Below are positions 16,752-24,745 of a stretch of 64,000 nt of DNA, in pieces. Position 1 is the first letter of the stretch; each line of letters starts with the position of its first letter. The position numbers and the translations under genes are program-made. The notes beneath the pieces are model-generated. The model searched no databases and had not been told where the DNA came from. It saw nothing but the letters and a program-made list of their open reading frames with translations. This DNA comes from Actinomadura rudentiformis (GTDB lineage: Bacteria; Actinomycetota; Actinomycetes; Streptosporangiales; Streptosporangiaceae): the NCBI RefSeq assembly GCF_008923185.1, contig NZ_WBMT01000034.1, positions 51,055-115,054 on the forward strand, written 5' to 3'.

Positions 16752-17963
16752 GTGGTGGTTGACGTGGCAGAACTGTTGGACCGGATTTGGCGGACGGACG
16801 CGGCCAGCATGCTCGGTGCGCTCAGCCGGCGGCTCGGCGACTTCGACCGGGCCGAAGAGGCGCTGTCGGACGCGCTGGCCGAGGCGCTCAAGCGCTGGCC
16901 CGACGAGGGTGTGCCGGAGAGCCCCACCGGTTGGCTGGTCACCACGGGCTGGCGCAAGGCGCTGGACCGGCTGCGCCGCGACGCCGTCGGTCGCGAGAAG
17001 GTGGCACAGGTGGCCGCGGAACCGCCGCCGGAACCGGGCGTGGACGATCGGCTGGCCATGCTTTTCGCGTGCTGCCACCCAGACCTCGCCGAGCCGGCCC
17101 GGGTCGCGCTGACACTGTACGCCGCCAGCGGCCTGAGCACGGCTGAGATCGCCGCCGCGTTCCTGGTGCCGCTGCCGACGATGGCGCAGCGGCTTTCCCG
17201 GGCCAAGCGCCAGCTGCGGGAGCGCGGCATCCGGTTCGAGGTGCCACAGCCGCATGAGTACGCCGACCGGCTACCGGCCGTGCTGGCGGTGATCTACCTG
17301 GTGTTCAACGAGGGGTATCTGTCCAGTGGCCGGTCCGCCCAGCGTCGCGAGCTGGCCCGCGAGGGGGTCGAGCTGGCCTGCCAGCTCGCCGCGCTGCTGC
17401 CCCGTGAGCCGGAGGCCGCCGGCCTGGCCACGTTGCTGGAGCTGCATCACGCCCGCGCCGCCGCGCGGTTCGACTCGTGGGGCCGCATCGTGCTGCTCGA
17501 CCAGCAGGACCGGCGGTTGTGGGACAAGGCAGCGATCGAACGTGCGGCGCTGCGGCTGCGGGCGGCGGTGCGCCAGGGCCGGACCGGGCCGTACCAGCTG
17601 CAGGCCGGCATCGCCGCGCTCCATGCCCTGGCCCCCTCCTACGAGGCCACCAACTGGGCCGACGTGCGGGCGATGTATGACCGGCTGTACGCGTTGGACC
17701 CGTCGCCGGTGGTGCTGCTGAACCGGGCAGTGGCCACGCGGTTCGCGGTGGGCCCGGCCCCGGCGCTGGACGAGGTCGACGCGCTCGGGGACCGGCTTGC
17801 CGGTTACCACCTATGGCACGCCGCCCGGGCCGACCTGCTGGCCACGCTCGACCGGCCGGCCGAGGCGCTGACGGCGGCGGAGCAGGCTCTGGAACTGGCG
17901 ACGAACCCGGCCGAACGGGAGCTGATGTCGCGTCGGGTGGGTGAGCTAAGGCGCCGGCTGTGA
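16752..17963 (+). CDS. ECF42-type sigma factor with C-terminal TPR-like extension (first copy)
   Basis: In this 403-residue protein, residues about 8-75 form sigma region 2 (FDRAEEALSDALAEALKRWP, TGWLVTTGWRKALDRLRRD) and about 105-160 form region 4 (LTLYAASGLSTAEIAAAFLV, LSRAKRQLRERG). The remaining 230 residues are the large helical DUF6596/TPR-like extension that defines group ECF42 (VIYLVFNEGYLSSG is the domain's entry motif). ECF42 factors lack an anti-sigma factor and are encoded beside DGPF/YCII-family genes, which holds here (convergent gene at 17985-18344). It directs RNA polymerase to its own stimulon. The GTG start is weakly supported; a second GTG lies four codons in. A second copy occurs at 20340-21575. 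Confidence 0.85.
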   Translation: MVVDVAELLDRIWRTDAASMLGALSRRLGDFDRAEEALSDALAEALKRWPDEGVPESPTGWLVTTGWRKALDRLRRDAVGREKVAQVAAEPPPEPGVDDRLAMLFACCHPDLAEPARVALTLYAASGLSTAEIAAAFLVPLPTMAQRLSRAKRQLRERGIRFEVPQPHEYADRLPAVLAVIYLVFNEGYLSSGRSAQRRELAREGVELACQLAALLPREPEAAGLATLLELHHARAAARFDSWGRIVLLDQQDRRLWDKAAIERAALRLRAAVRQGRTGPYQLQAGIAALHALAPSYEATNWADVRAMYDRLYALDPSPVVLLNRAVATRFAVGPAPALDEVDALGDRLAGYHLWHAARADLLATLDRPAEALTAAEQALELATNPAERELMSRRVGELRRRL

Positions 17964-17984
17964 GACCGGCGCCCAGCGTCACCG

Positions 17985-18344
17985 CTATTCGCGGCTCATC
18001 ACCGGACGGACCTCCAGCCCGCTCATCCCGGCGGTGAGTGGCCAGGTGGCCGCGATCCGCGCGGCCTCCTCGATGTCGTCGCACTCCAGCATGACGACCG
18101 CGCCGATGACCTCCTTGAGTTCCAGGTACGGCCCGTCGGTGATCATCGGCTGGCCGTTCGCGTCGGCGCGCACGCTCCTGGCCGTGTCCCGGGGCTGCAG
18201 CTCAGCGCCGCCGTCAGCGATCTTGCCGGTCGGCTGCCACCGCTCGTACCACGCGTAGACCAGCTTCATCGCGTCCTGCTCGTCGGCCGGGGACAGCGCG
18301 GCCCACTCGCGGTCGTCGCCGAAGATCAGCATCGCGTACTTCAT
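17985..18344 (-). CDS. DGPF/YCII-family protein (partner of the ECF42 factor)
   Basis: The 119-residue protein is a complete YCII-related dimeric alpha-beta barrel. It opens with MKYAMLIFGDD and carries the diagnostic motif ITDGPYLELKEVIGAV (DGPF variant DGPY). The C-terminal helix EEAARIAATWP and strand VRPVM complete the fold. Such proteins are the standard targets of ECF42 sigma factors; their biochemical role is still unclear. AAGGAG lies seven bases before the ATG. It converges on the sigma gene with a 21-bp gap, and a promoter of ECF42 type is visible upstream. Confidence 0.85.
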   Translation of the reverse strand: MKYAMLIFGDDREWAALSPADEQDAMKLVYAWYERWQPTGKIADGGAELQPRDTARSVRADANGQPMITDGPYLELKEVIGAVVMLECDDIEEAARIAATWPLTAGMSGLEVRPVMSRE

Positions 18345-18383
18345 CGTTGCTCCTTGTGGTGGGAAGTGCTGCGTCGTCCATGT

Positions 18384-18411
18384 GACGAACAGCCGGCACC
18401 GGTCCTCGACA
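18384..18411 (-). promoter_or_regulatory. Candidate ECF42 promoter of the DGPF gene
   Basis: On the minus strand, TGTCGA (18411-18406) is followed after 18 bp by CGTC (18387-18384), matching the reported ECF42 elements (TGTCGA at -35, CGA/TC at -10). The start codon lies 40 bp downstream. Confidence 0.5.
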
Positions 18412-18492
18412 ACTTCCGCCGAATTCTTTTGCCGAAGAGTTTCAGCCTCGTGCCTGCACGAATCATGGCAACGGGCCGGCGTCTGGCTGGGT

Positions 18493-19184
18493 TCAGCGCT
18501 TGACGACGAAGATGTGCGCGGCGGTCTGGGTGGGGAGTTCGGCGGCCTCTCCGCCGCTGCCGACCATCACGCCGTCGGGCGACGACGTCACACTCACGAC
18601 CGCGCCGGGTTGCACTCCGGCGTGCCGCAGGGTGCACATCAGCTGGGAGTCGGTCTGGATCGACTCCCCGAAGCACCGTACGACCGCGCTCGCGCCGTTC
18701 GGCCCGGGCTTCAGTTCGCTGAGGCTGACCATGCTCTCGTGGAGGAAGCGATCCGCGGTGTGCTTGTCGCCGAGTTCCTCCAGGCCCGGGATCGGGTTGC
18801 CGTAGGGCGAGTTTGTCGGGTGCCGCAGCAGTTCCAGGACGTGGCGTTCGACGGCCTCGCTCATCACGTGCTGCCAGCGGGAGGCTTCGGCGTGGACCTG
18901 TTCCCACTCCAGCCCGATCACGTCGACGAGCAGGCATTCGGCGAGCCGGTGTTTGCGCATCACGCGTGTGCGATCCACCGGCCCTCCCGCGTCAGCTCCA
19001 GGTGCCGGTCACCGGCGACGTGCAGCAGACCATCGCGTTCCATGCGGGCGACTGTCTGACTGACGGTGGGGCCGCTGTGGTTCAAGCGCTCGGCGATGCG
19101 GGCGCGCATGGGGACCACGCCTTCCTCCTCGAGCTCCAGGATGGTGCGGAGATACATCTGCGTGGTGTCGATGAGTGCGGACAT
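18493..19184 (-). pseudogene. Split DtxR/IdeR-like metalloregulator
   Basis: Two abutting frames together make one DtxR/IdeR protein. The first (19184-18960, 74 aa) is the winged helix (RIAERLNHSGPTVSQTVARM, ERDGLLHVAGDRHLELT). The second (from MRKHRLAE at 18960 to 18493) is the dimerisation and SH3-like part (NPIPGLEELGD). They meet at GCGTGATG; one more G would restore the canonical AVMRKHRL, so a single-base deletion near 18962-18964 split the gene. The stop and ATG overlap as TGATG, so two coupled polypeptides are conceivable. In the metal site, EAC-RWEH of IdeR has become EASRWQH: Cys102 is Ser and Glu105 is Gln, while Met10 and His106 remain. Loss of iron-dependent repression is the likely outcome. 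A sequencing error could explain the frameshift but not the substitutions. Confidence 0.75.
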
Positions 19185-19192
19185 GCTGCACG

Positions 19193-19279
19193 TCAGGCGG
19201 GGGTTTGGGCGGTGGCGGTCAGGACCGCGCGGCCGAGGATGTGGCCGGCCATGGTGAAGCCGAGGTCGTTGGCGGTCAT
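19193..19279 (-). CDS. Small leader-like ORF upstream of the split DtxR gene
   Basis: This 28-codon frame begins MTANDLGFTMAGHI and has AAAGGA eight bases before its ATG. It ends eight bases before the DtxR-like ATG at 19184, which itself has no good ribosome site. The small frame may therefore feed ribosomes to the regulator gene. The peptide matches nothing I recognise and could be a chance frame. Confidence 0.35.
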   Translation of the reverse strand: MTANDLGFTMAGHILGRAVLTATAQTPA

Positions 19280-19311
19280 CGCGTTGTTCCTTTCATGCCG
19301 TGCTGTGGGTG

Positions 19312-19419
19312 ATGCTTGCCGCCTTCGACGACGCGGACTTGGCCGGCGCCGCCGACCTCATCGGCCGCAACTGGGAAGGCTCCCGCGCAATGGTCCTGAA
19401 CTGGCTGAACACCCAATGA
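19312..19419 (+). pseudogene. Possible gene remnant
   Basis: A 35-codon frame with coding-like composition (AAFDDADLAGAADLIGRNWE, ending LNWLNTQ) has no ribosome site and remains open upstream without a plausible start. The helical pattern resembles the C-terminus of an FCD-type GntR regulator, which would fit beside a ProC-like gene, but this is a guess from a short fragment. Confidence 0.25.
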
Positions 19420-19477
19420 CCACCGCACAGCCACCGCTGTCGAGCCACGACCACCACCCACCATGGAGGAAGACACA

Positions 19478-20257
19478 GTGAAGCGCATCGGCATCATCGG
19501 AGTAGGCGAGATCGGCCGGGCCATCGTGGTGGGCCTGTGCGACGCGGGCGAGAGGTCCCCCGAGGTGTTCCTGTCCCCTCGGGGAGCCCGCACGGCCGCG
19601 GAGCTGTCCTCACGCTACGAGGATGTCCAGGTGTGCGCCGACAACCAGGAGGTGGTGGACCGCTCCGAGGTGGTGATCATCGCCGTACGCCGCCAAGACC
19701 GGCAGGAAGCACTCGCCGGCCTGAGGGTGGCCGACGACAAGATCGTGGTCAGCGTGATGGCCGGCGTCGGCATCGACGCCCTGCGCCAGACACTGGCCAC
19801 CAACGCCCCGCTGGTACGGGCCATCCCCCTGCCCGCCGTACGCGAACGCGCCTCCGTCACCGTGACATACCCGCCGCACCCGGTGGTGGACTCCCTCTTC
19901 ACGTACCTGGGCGGGGCGCTCCCGGTCGAGGACGAGGCTGCGTTCAACGTCTTCTCCGCACTGACCGGGACGCTGACCACCCACTATTCCTATCTCGCCA
20001 CGCTCACCTCGTGGGCCACCGGCCACGGCATCGCCTCCGACGACGCAGACCACTACGTCCGCAGCCTCTTCCAAGGCGTCGGCCGCGCCCTGAGCGACCA
20101 GACCCGAACCCTGCACCAACTCGCCGCCGACCACGAAACCCCGAACGGAAGCAACGAACGCATCCGCACCACATGGTTCACCACTGCCAGCTCTCAAGCC
20201 CTCAACAAGGCCCTCGATGACCTCCTCGCCGATCTCATGGGCCCCGGCAGCGATTAG
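19478..20257 (+). CDS. ProC-like NAD(P)-dependent reductase (pyrroline-5-carboxylate reductase family)
   Basis: The 259-residue protein starts with the Rossmann motif RIGIIGVGEIGRAIVVGL. It continues with EVVIIAVRRQD and KIVVSVMAGVGIDALRQTL, then LVRAIPLPAVRERASVTVTY, in the order found in pyrroline-5-carboxylate reductases. In true ProC the last segment reads MPN-(x)-GxG; here it is IPLP and lacks the invariant Asn, and the C-terminal proline-binding helix is also altered. A relative acting on another imine or amino acid derivative is therefore at least as likely as proline synthesis. GTG at 19478 is chosen because GGAGGAA lies six bases upstream. No operon partner is evident. Confidence 0.7.
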   Translation: MKRIGIIGVGEIGRAIVVGLCDAGERSPEVFLSPRGARTAAELSSRYEDVQVCADNQEVVDRSEVVIIAVRRQDRQEALAGLRVADDKIVVSVMAGVGIDALRQTLATNAPLVRAIPLPAVRERASVTVTYPPHPVVDSLFTYLGGALPVEDEAAFNVFSALTGTLTTHYSYLATLTSWATGHGIASDDADHYVRSLFQGVGRALSDQTRTLHQLAADHETPNGSNERIRTTWFTTASSQALNKALDDLLADLMGPGSD

Positions 20258-20339
20258 GAAATTTCCGCCGGATACGGCCCGCGAGCCGCGGAGACACTGT
20301 GGCCGCAGTCGGCGCGTGGATGTACTGGATAACCGTCCC

Positions 20340-21575
20340 TTATCTAGTCGCGTGGACCCGAGTGGAGGGCCTTCTCAGCCGGCTGGCCCGGGACTCCAGG
20401 TAGCGTTGCTCGGCGATGCTGGCGGTGGCCTTGACGGCGCGCCGGTAGTGCTCGTACGCCCCGGCCGTGTCGCCGGCCTTCTCCAGCAGATGCGCCCGTA
20501 CGGACAGCAGCCGGTGATGGCCGGCCATCCGCTCGTCACCGTCCAACGTGGACAGCAGGGCCAGCCCGGCCGGCGGGCCCTCGGTCTCGGCGAGCGCGAT
20601 CGCCCGGTTGAGGGTGACCATCGGGTTGGGCGCGATCCGTTCCAGGATCAGATAGAGGGCGTGCACCTGCGCCCAGTCGGTGTCCTCGGCCGTGGCCGCG
20701 TCGGCGTGCGTGGCGGCGATGGCGGCCTGGAGCAGGTACGGCCCCAGCGCCGGGCCGGCCAGCGCCGCCTTGACCAGTTCGATGCCCTCGTCGATCATTG
20801 CGCGGTCCCACGTGGTCCGGTCTTGCTCGCCCAGCGGCACCAGGTCGCCGGCCGCCGTCGTGCGCGCCTCCCGGCGGGCGTGGGTCAGCAGCATCAGCGC
20901 GAGCAGCCCGGTCACCTCGCCGTTCTCGGCCAGTTGCGCGTGCACCATCCGGGTCAGCCGGATCGCCTCGTGCGCCAGGTCGGCGCGGTGCAGCTCGCTG
21001 CCGGAGGAGGCGGTGTAACCCTCGTTGAAGATCAGGTAGAGCACGTGCAGGACGACCCGTAGCCGCTCCTCGCGCTCCGCGCCGGCCGGCAGGCCGAACG
21101 AGCTGCCGGCGGCCCTGATGCGCTGCTTGGCCCGGCTGATCCTGGCCGCCATCGTGGCCTCCGGCACCAGGAACGCGCGGGCGATCTCGGCAGTGGTCAG
21201 ACCGCCGACCGCCCGCAGCGTCAGCGCGGTCTGGGAGGCTGCGGTCAGCGTCGGATGGCAGCACAGGAACAGCAGGACCAGCGTGTCGTCGGTATCCGGC
21301 ACCTCGGGCGCCACCTCGGTGGCCGTCGCCGACTCCCGCTCGCGGCGCGCGTGGTCGCTGCGCATCTGGTCGATGAGCCGCCGGGACGCGACGGCCACCA
21401 GCCAGCCGCGCGGGCTGTCCGGCACACCCTCGGCCGGCCACTGCACGGCGGCGGCGAGGACTGCCTCCTGTACGGCGTCCTCACACTCCTCGAACTGGCC
21501 GTACCGGCGTACCAGCGCGCCGAGGACCCGCGGCGTGAGCTCACGCAGCAGGTCCTCGATGGGTGGAGCCGTCAT
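20340..21575 (-). CDS. ECF42-type sigma factor (second copy)
   Basis: The 411-residue protein has sigma region 2 (YGQFEECEDAVQEAVLAAAV, RGWLVAVASRRLIDQMRSDH) and region 4 (LTLRAVGGLTTAEIARAFLV, ISRAKQRIRAAG). The ECF42 entry motif (VLYLIFNEGYTASSG) and a long TPR-like helical extension follow to the C-terminus. It is clearly diverged from the first copy at 16752-17963, so it is not a recent duplication. It is translated directly after its DGPF partner with an ATGA overlap (21572-21575). No anti-sigma gene is present. Its probable regulon includes its own operon and perhaps the divergent DHA2 exporter. Confidence 0.87.
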   Translation of the reverse strand: MTAPPIEDLLRELTPRVLGALVRRYGQFEECEDAVQEAVLAAAVQWPAEGVPDSPRGWLVAVASRRLIDQMRSDHARRERESATATEVAPEVPDTDDTLVLLFLCCHPTLTAASQTALTLRAVGGLTTAEIARAFLVPEATMAARISRAKQRIRAAGSSFGLPAGAEREERLRVVLHVLYLIFNEGYTASSGSELHRADLAHEAIRLTRMVHAQLAENGEVTGLLALMLLTHARREARTTAAGDLVPLGEQDRTTWDRAMIDEGIELVKAALAGPALGPYLLQAAIAATHADAATAEDTDWAQVHALYLILERIAPNPMVTLNRAIALAETEGPPAGLALLSTLDGDERMAGHHRLLSVRAHLLEKAGDTAGAYEHYRRAVKATASIAEQRYLESRASRLRRPSTRVHATR

Positions 21576-21943
21576 GCCTCCAATTGTCCGTCAGCGAACA
21601 TCACCTGCCGCACCTCGACCCCCAGACCCTCGATCGCGGCGTCCGGGATCTGCGCCGCCAGCTCGACCGCCCGCTCCTTGTTCTCGCAGTCGATCAGGTA
21701 GAAGCCGCCCAGGTACTCCTTGGCCTCCAGGAAGGGGCCGTCGGTCACCACGGGCTGGCCGTTGCGTACCGACACCACGGCCGCCTGCGACGGGTCGACC
21801 AGCCCCTGAGTGGTGATCAGCTCGCCGGACCCCTTCAACGCCTCGATGAACGCGCCGTGGCCCTCGCCGATCGCCGCCTTCTCCTCGTCGGTCAGCGCGT
21901 CCAGCACAGCCGGGTTGATGTGCATGCTGATCAGGAACTTCAT
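21572..21943 (-). CDS. DGPF/YCII-family protein (partner of the second ECF42 factor)
   Basis: The 123-residue YCII-related protein begins MKFLISMHINPAVLDAL and carries VVTDGPFLEAKEYLGGFYLI, the exact DGPF motif that names the group. It is shorter in the N-terminal loop than the other DGPF protein in the window but has the same fold pattern. It is first in the two-gene operon with the ECF42 factor, and its stop overlaps the sigma start by four bases. Its molecular function is unknown in the family. Confidence 0.87.
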   Translation of the reverse strand: MKFLISMHINPAVLDALTDEEKAAIGEGHGAFIEALKGSGELITTQGLVDPSQAAVVSVRNGQPVVTDGPFLEAKEYLGGFYLIDCENKERAVELAAQIPDAAIEGLGVEVRQVMFADGQLEA

Positions 21944-21983
21944 CTCGCGCCCCTCGTCGTTCGCGGGCCCCAGGCCGGGCCCT

Positions 21984-21989
21984 TCGACA
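21984..21989 (-). promoter_or_regulatory. TGTCGA element upstream of the DGPF-ECF42 operon
   Basis: TGTCGA on the minus strand, 41 bp before the DGPF start, equals the ECF42 -35 element. A clear -10 (CGAC or CGTC) at the expected distance is not evident; CGAA occurs 20 bp downstream. Autoregulation is suggested. Confidence 0.35.
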
Positions 21990-22126
21990 GGTTGGTCGGA
22001 CCCGCCCCCGCCGTCTTGACATCCCCGCCAGAACTTTCGCAGAGATTTTTCCCCGTACCGATGTCAAGAAGCCCTCGGCTGCTCCGACCAACCGGCGAAA
22101 CGTCGAGAGAACAGAGAGCTTCGGAT

Positions 22127-23620
22127 ATGCGAATCAATCGGGCGTGGCTGGGAGCGGCCCTCCTCATGCTGCCGACATTGCTCGTCGCGATGGACACGAC
22201 GGCGCTGCTCCTGGCGCTCCCGCGGCTGAGCGCCGACCTGGGCGCCACCGGCGTCCAGCAGTTGTGGATCAGCGACGGCTACGGATTCCTGGTGGCCGGC
22301 ATGGTCATCACGATGGGCACGCTCGCCGACCGGATCGGCCGCCGGCGGCTGCTGATCGTCGGCGCGGCGGCGTTCGCGGTGCTGTCGGTCGTGGCCGCCT
22401 TCGCGACCAACCCGCTGATGCTGATCGTCGCGCGTGCGCTGCTGGGCGTCGCCGGCGCGACCCTGGCGCCGTCCACCCTCGCCTTGCTCACCAACATGTT
22501 CCGTGACGAACGACAGCGCGGGAAGGCCATCGCGATCTGGGCGACCTGCCAGTTCACCGGCGGCGCGCTCGGCCCCGTACTCGCCGGACTCCTGCTCCAG
22601 CACTTCTGGTGGGGATCGGTGTTCCTGGCCGCCGTACCGGCGATGGCGTTGCTGGTGCTCGCCGGGCCCGTCCTGCTGCCGGAGTTCCGCAGCGACCAGG
22701 CCGGCCGGCTGGACCCGGCCAGCGTCGGGCTGTCGCTCGCGGCGGTGCTCCTGATGGTGTACGGCATCAAGCAGCTGACCGTCGAGAGCGCGCGGACGGT
22801 GCCGGCGGTGGCCCTCATCGCCGGCGCGGCCATCGGGGTCCTGTTCGTGCGCCGGCAACTGCGGCTGGCGACGCCGCTGCTGGACCTGCGACTGTTCCGC
22901 AACCGCCCGTTCACGGCCATACTCGTCGCGCTGGTCTTCGCCGGCATCGCCATGGCCGGTACGGGCCTGCTGGTGACCCAGTACCTGCAGAGCGTGCTGG
23001 GCTTCTCGCCGGTCGCCTCGGCGATGCTGTTCGCACCCATGGGTCTGGGTGTGGCGGTCGGCACCATGGCCGCGCCGGCGCTGGCCCGGCGGATGAAGCA
23101 GACGACCGCGATCGCCGGCGGCCTGGCGGGGTCGGCGCTGGGCAGCCTGCTGCTGGTCGGCGTCGGCGGTACGGGCACCCTGCCGCTGGTGATGATCGGC
23201 ATCGCCGTGCTGGCGCTGGGCACCGGCCCGCTGTTCGCGCTGGGCACCGGCCTGGTCGTCGGGTCGGTACCACCCGAACGCGCCGGCTCGGCGGCGTCGA
23301 TGTCGGAGACCGGCAACTACTTCGGCGGTTCGCTCGGCTTCGCGCTGCTCGGTGTGGTGGCCGCGGTGGTCTACCGCAGCGAGTCGGACGGCACGTCCGA
23401 CTCGCTGGCCGGCGCGGTCGCCGCCAGCCGGCACCTACCCGCCGGTCAAGGCGCGGAACTGCTGCACACCGCGCGGGAGGCGTTCACCGCCAGCCTGCAC
23501 GTCACCGGCGTCGTCGCCGCAGCCATCTTCGCCGGTCTGGCCGTACTGATCCTCACCATGCGCCCGGCAACCCGGACCACCCCGGCAACACTCCCCGACT
23601 ACGAGGCGACTCGCTCATAG
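22127..23620 (+). CDS. MFS exporter of the DHA2 (14-TM) family
   Basis: The 497-residue protein has 14 predicted hydrophobic helices. The motif GTLADRIGRRRLLIVGA between helices 2 and 3 is the MFS A-motif. LMLPTLLVAMDTTALLLALP in helix 1 has the D-x-T-x-x-x-x-ALP signature of DHA2 drug:proton antiporters (EmrB/QacA type). The helix 5 region GGALGPVLAGLLL is motif C of antiporters, so it exports rather than imports. The substrate is unknown. The ATG at 22127 is the first Met before helix 1; the ribosome site is weak (GAGAG). It is divergent from the DGPF-ECF42 operon and could be a member of that regulon. Confidence 0.87.
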   Translation: MRINRAWLGAALLMLPTLLVAMDTTALLLALPRLSADLGATGVQQLWISDGYGFLVAGMVITMGTLADRIGRRRLLIVGAAAFAVLSVVAAFATNPLMLIVARALLGVAGATLAPSTLALLTNMFRDERQRGKAIAIWATCQFTGGALGPVLAGLLLQHFWWGSVFLAAVPAMALLVLAGPVLLPEFRSDQAGRLDPASVGLSLAAVLLMVYGIKQLTVESARTVPAVALIAGAAIGVLFVRRQLRLATPLLDLRLFRNRPFTAILVALVFAGIAMAGTGLLVTQYLQSVLGFSPVASAMLFAPMGLGVAVGTMAAPALARRMKQTTAIAGGLAGSALGSLLLVGVGGTGTLPLVMIGIAVLALGTGPLFALGTGLVVGSVPPERAGSAASMSETGNYFGGSLGFALLGVVAAVVYRSESDGTSDSLAGAVAASRHLPAGQGAELLHTAREAFTASLHVTGVVAAAIFAGLAVLILTMRPATRTTPATLPDYEATRS

Positions 23621-24010
23621 CACGGTCAAAACCCCAGCTTGATCAGCCACCGATCCGAACAAGATCCTCGACCTCAGCGCGGCATCCTCACGTCGGCATA
23701 CCAGTGCTGGCCTGGCGCACCTGGCGCCGCGGGTGAGTTAGATGCCGGAGGCCATGTAGGCGGCGAGGATGTAGTCGGGTTGGAGAGGTAGGCCGCCCAG
23801 ATCCCACTGCTCCGTCTTCTCATGGGCGCAAATCTGACGGCGAGGCGCTGCGCCGTTTCAGGTAGATCACCAGCTGCCGTGCCACGCGCAGCGCGACGTC
23901 CTGCCCGTGGTCGTCGGCGACCAGCGCGAGCGCCGGCGGCGAGCTGGTCGGCGGTGGACGAGTGCGTCGTAGCCACCCTCCGAGCGGCCGGTTCGTGGCA
24001 GAGTAGCGGG
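23621..24010. other. Intergenic region with decayed coding sequence
   Basis: No intact gene is present in these 390 bp. The minus strand holds a remnant of a GlxA-type regulator (23820-23930). A second short open stretch ending at 23738 (WDLGGLPLQPDYILAAYM) looks coding but has no recognisable family. Confidence 0.5.
23820..23930 (-). pseudogene. Remnant of a GlxA-family (DJ-1/PfpI-AraC) regulator
   Basis: On the minus strand the codons read LALVADDHGQDVALRVARQL then VIYLKRR before running into a stop at 23820. In GlxA-family regulators this segment (DLALALVEEDHG...ALRVARRLVVFLKRPGGQ) closes the amidase-like domain just before the AraC DNA-binding part. Both the beginning and the HTH portion are missing, so this is a small relic of a deleted gene. 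Confidence 0.5.
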
Positions 24011-24745
24011 ATGCCTGGCGCGCGGTACGGGATGGATGCGCCCTACGGCTTCGGCTTCGTGGGCTTGGTCGTGCTGGGGTTCTGGGTGACCGGGCTGGTG
24101 ATGGCGGTCACCGCCGATCTGGCCGCCGCGCTGCCCGCGCTGGTCTCCGGCACCCTGCTGGCGGGATGCCTGGCCCTGAGCCTGCACGCCACGCTGCGCG
24201 GCAAGTTCCTGGTCTGGCGGGACGTGCTGGACGAGCTGGACCTGCGTGGCGACGAACGGCTGCTCGACCTCGGCTGCGGACGCGGCGCCGTCCTGTTGGC
24301 CGCCGCCCGGCACCTCCCGCAGGGCCGGGCGGTCGGCGTGGACCTGTGGCGCGGACGGGACCAGTCCGGCAACACCCCGGCGGCGACCCTGCGCAACGCC
24401 CGCGCCGAAGGCGTCGCCGACCGCGTCCACGTGCAAGCGGGTGACCTGCGCAGACTCCCGTACGCGGAGGCAAGCTTCGACCTGGTCGTGTCCAGCCTGA
24501 CGGTGCACACCATCTTCGGCGCGGACGCCCGCGCCCAAGCGATCGCCGAGGCGTACCGGGTGCTGCGGCCGGGCGGCCGCCTGCTGATCGCCGACCTGGC
24601 GCGGACCCCCCGCGAGTACGCTGCCGTGCTGGCCCGGCTGAACGCCCAGGACATCCGCGTGCGCGGCCTCGGCTGGCGCGCGTGGTGGGGCAGTCCGTGG
24701 GTCCCGACCCGCCTGCTCACCGCCCGCAAACCAGCCACCCCCTGA
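24011..24745 (+). CDS. Membrane-anchored class I SAM-dependent methyltransferase
   Basis: The 244-residue protein has two N-terminal hydrophobic helices (about 12-32 and 37-58) and then a Rossmann methyltransferase domain. Motif I is LLDLGCGRGAVLLAAA, motif II is AVGVDLW, and the motif III/post-I region includes LPYAEASFDLVVSSLTVHTI and YRVLRPGGRLLIADL. These match the UbiE/MenG-like class that methylates small molecules or lipids. Membrane anchoring suggests a lipophilic substrate. ATG at 24011 is chosen because translation from it starts just ahead of the first membrane helix; the ribosome site is poor. It stands alone. Confidence 0.8.
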   Translation: MPGARYGMDAPYGFGFVGLVVLGFWVTGLVMAVTADLAAALPALVSGTLLAGCLALSLHATLRGKFLVWRDVLDELDLRGDERLLDLGCGRGAVLLAAARHLPQGRAVGVDLWRGRDQSGNTPAATLRNARAEGVADRVHVQAGDLRRLPYAEASFDLVVSSLTVHTIFGADARAQAIAEAYRVLRPGGRLLIADLARTPREYAAVLARLNAQDIRVRGLGWRAWWGSPWVPTRLLTARKPATP

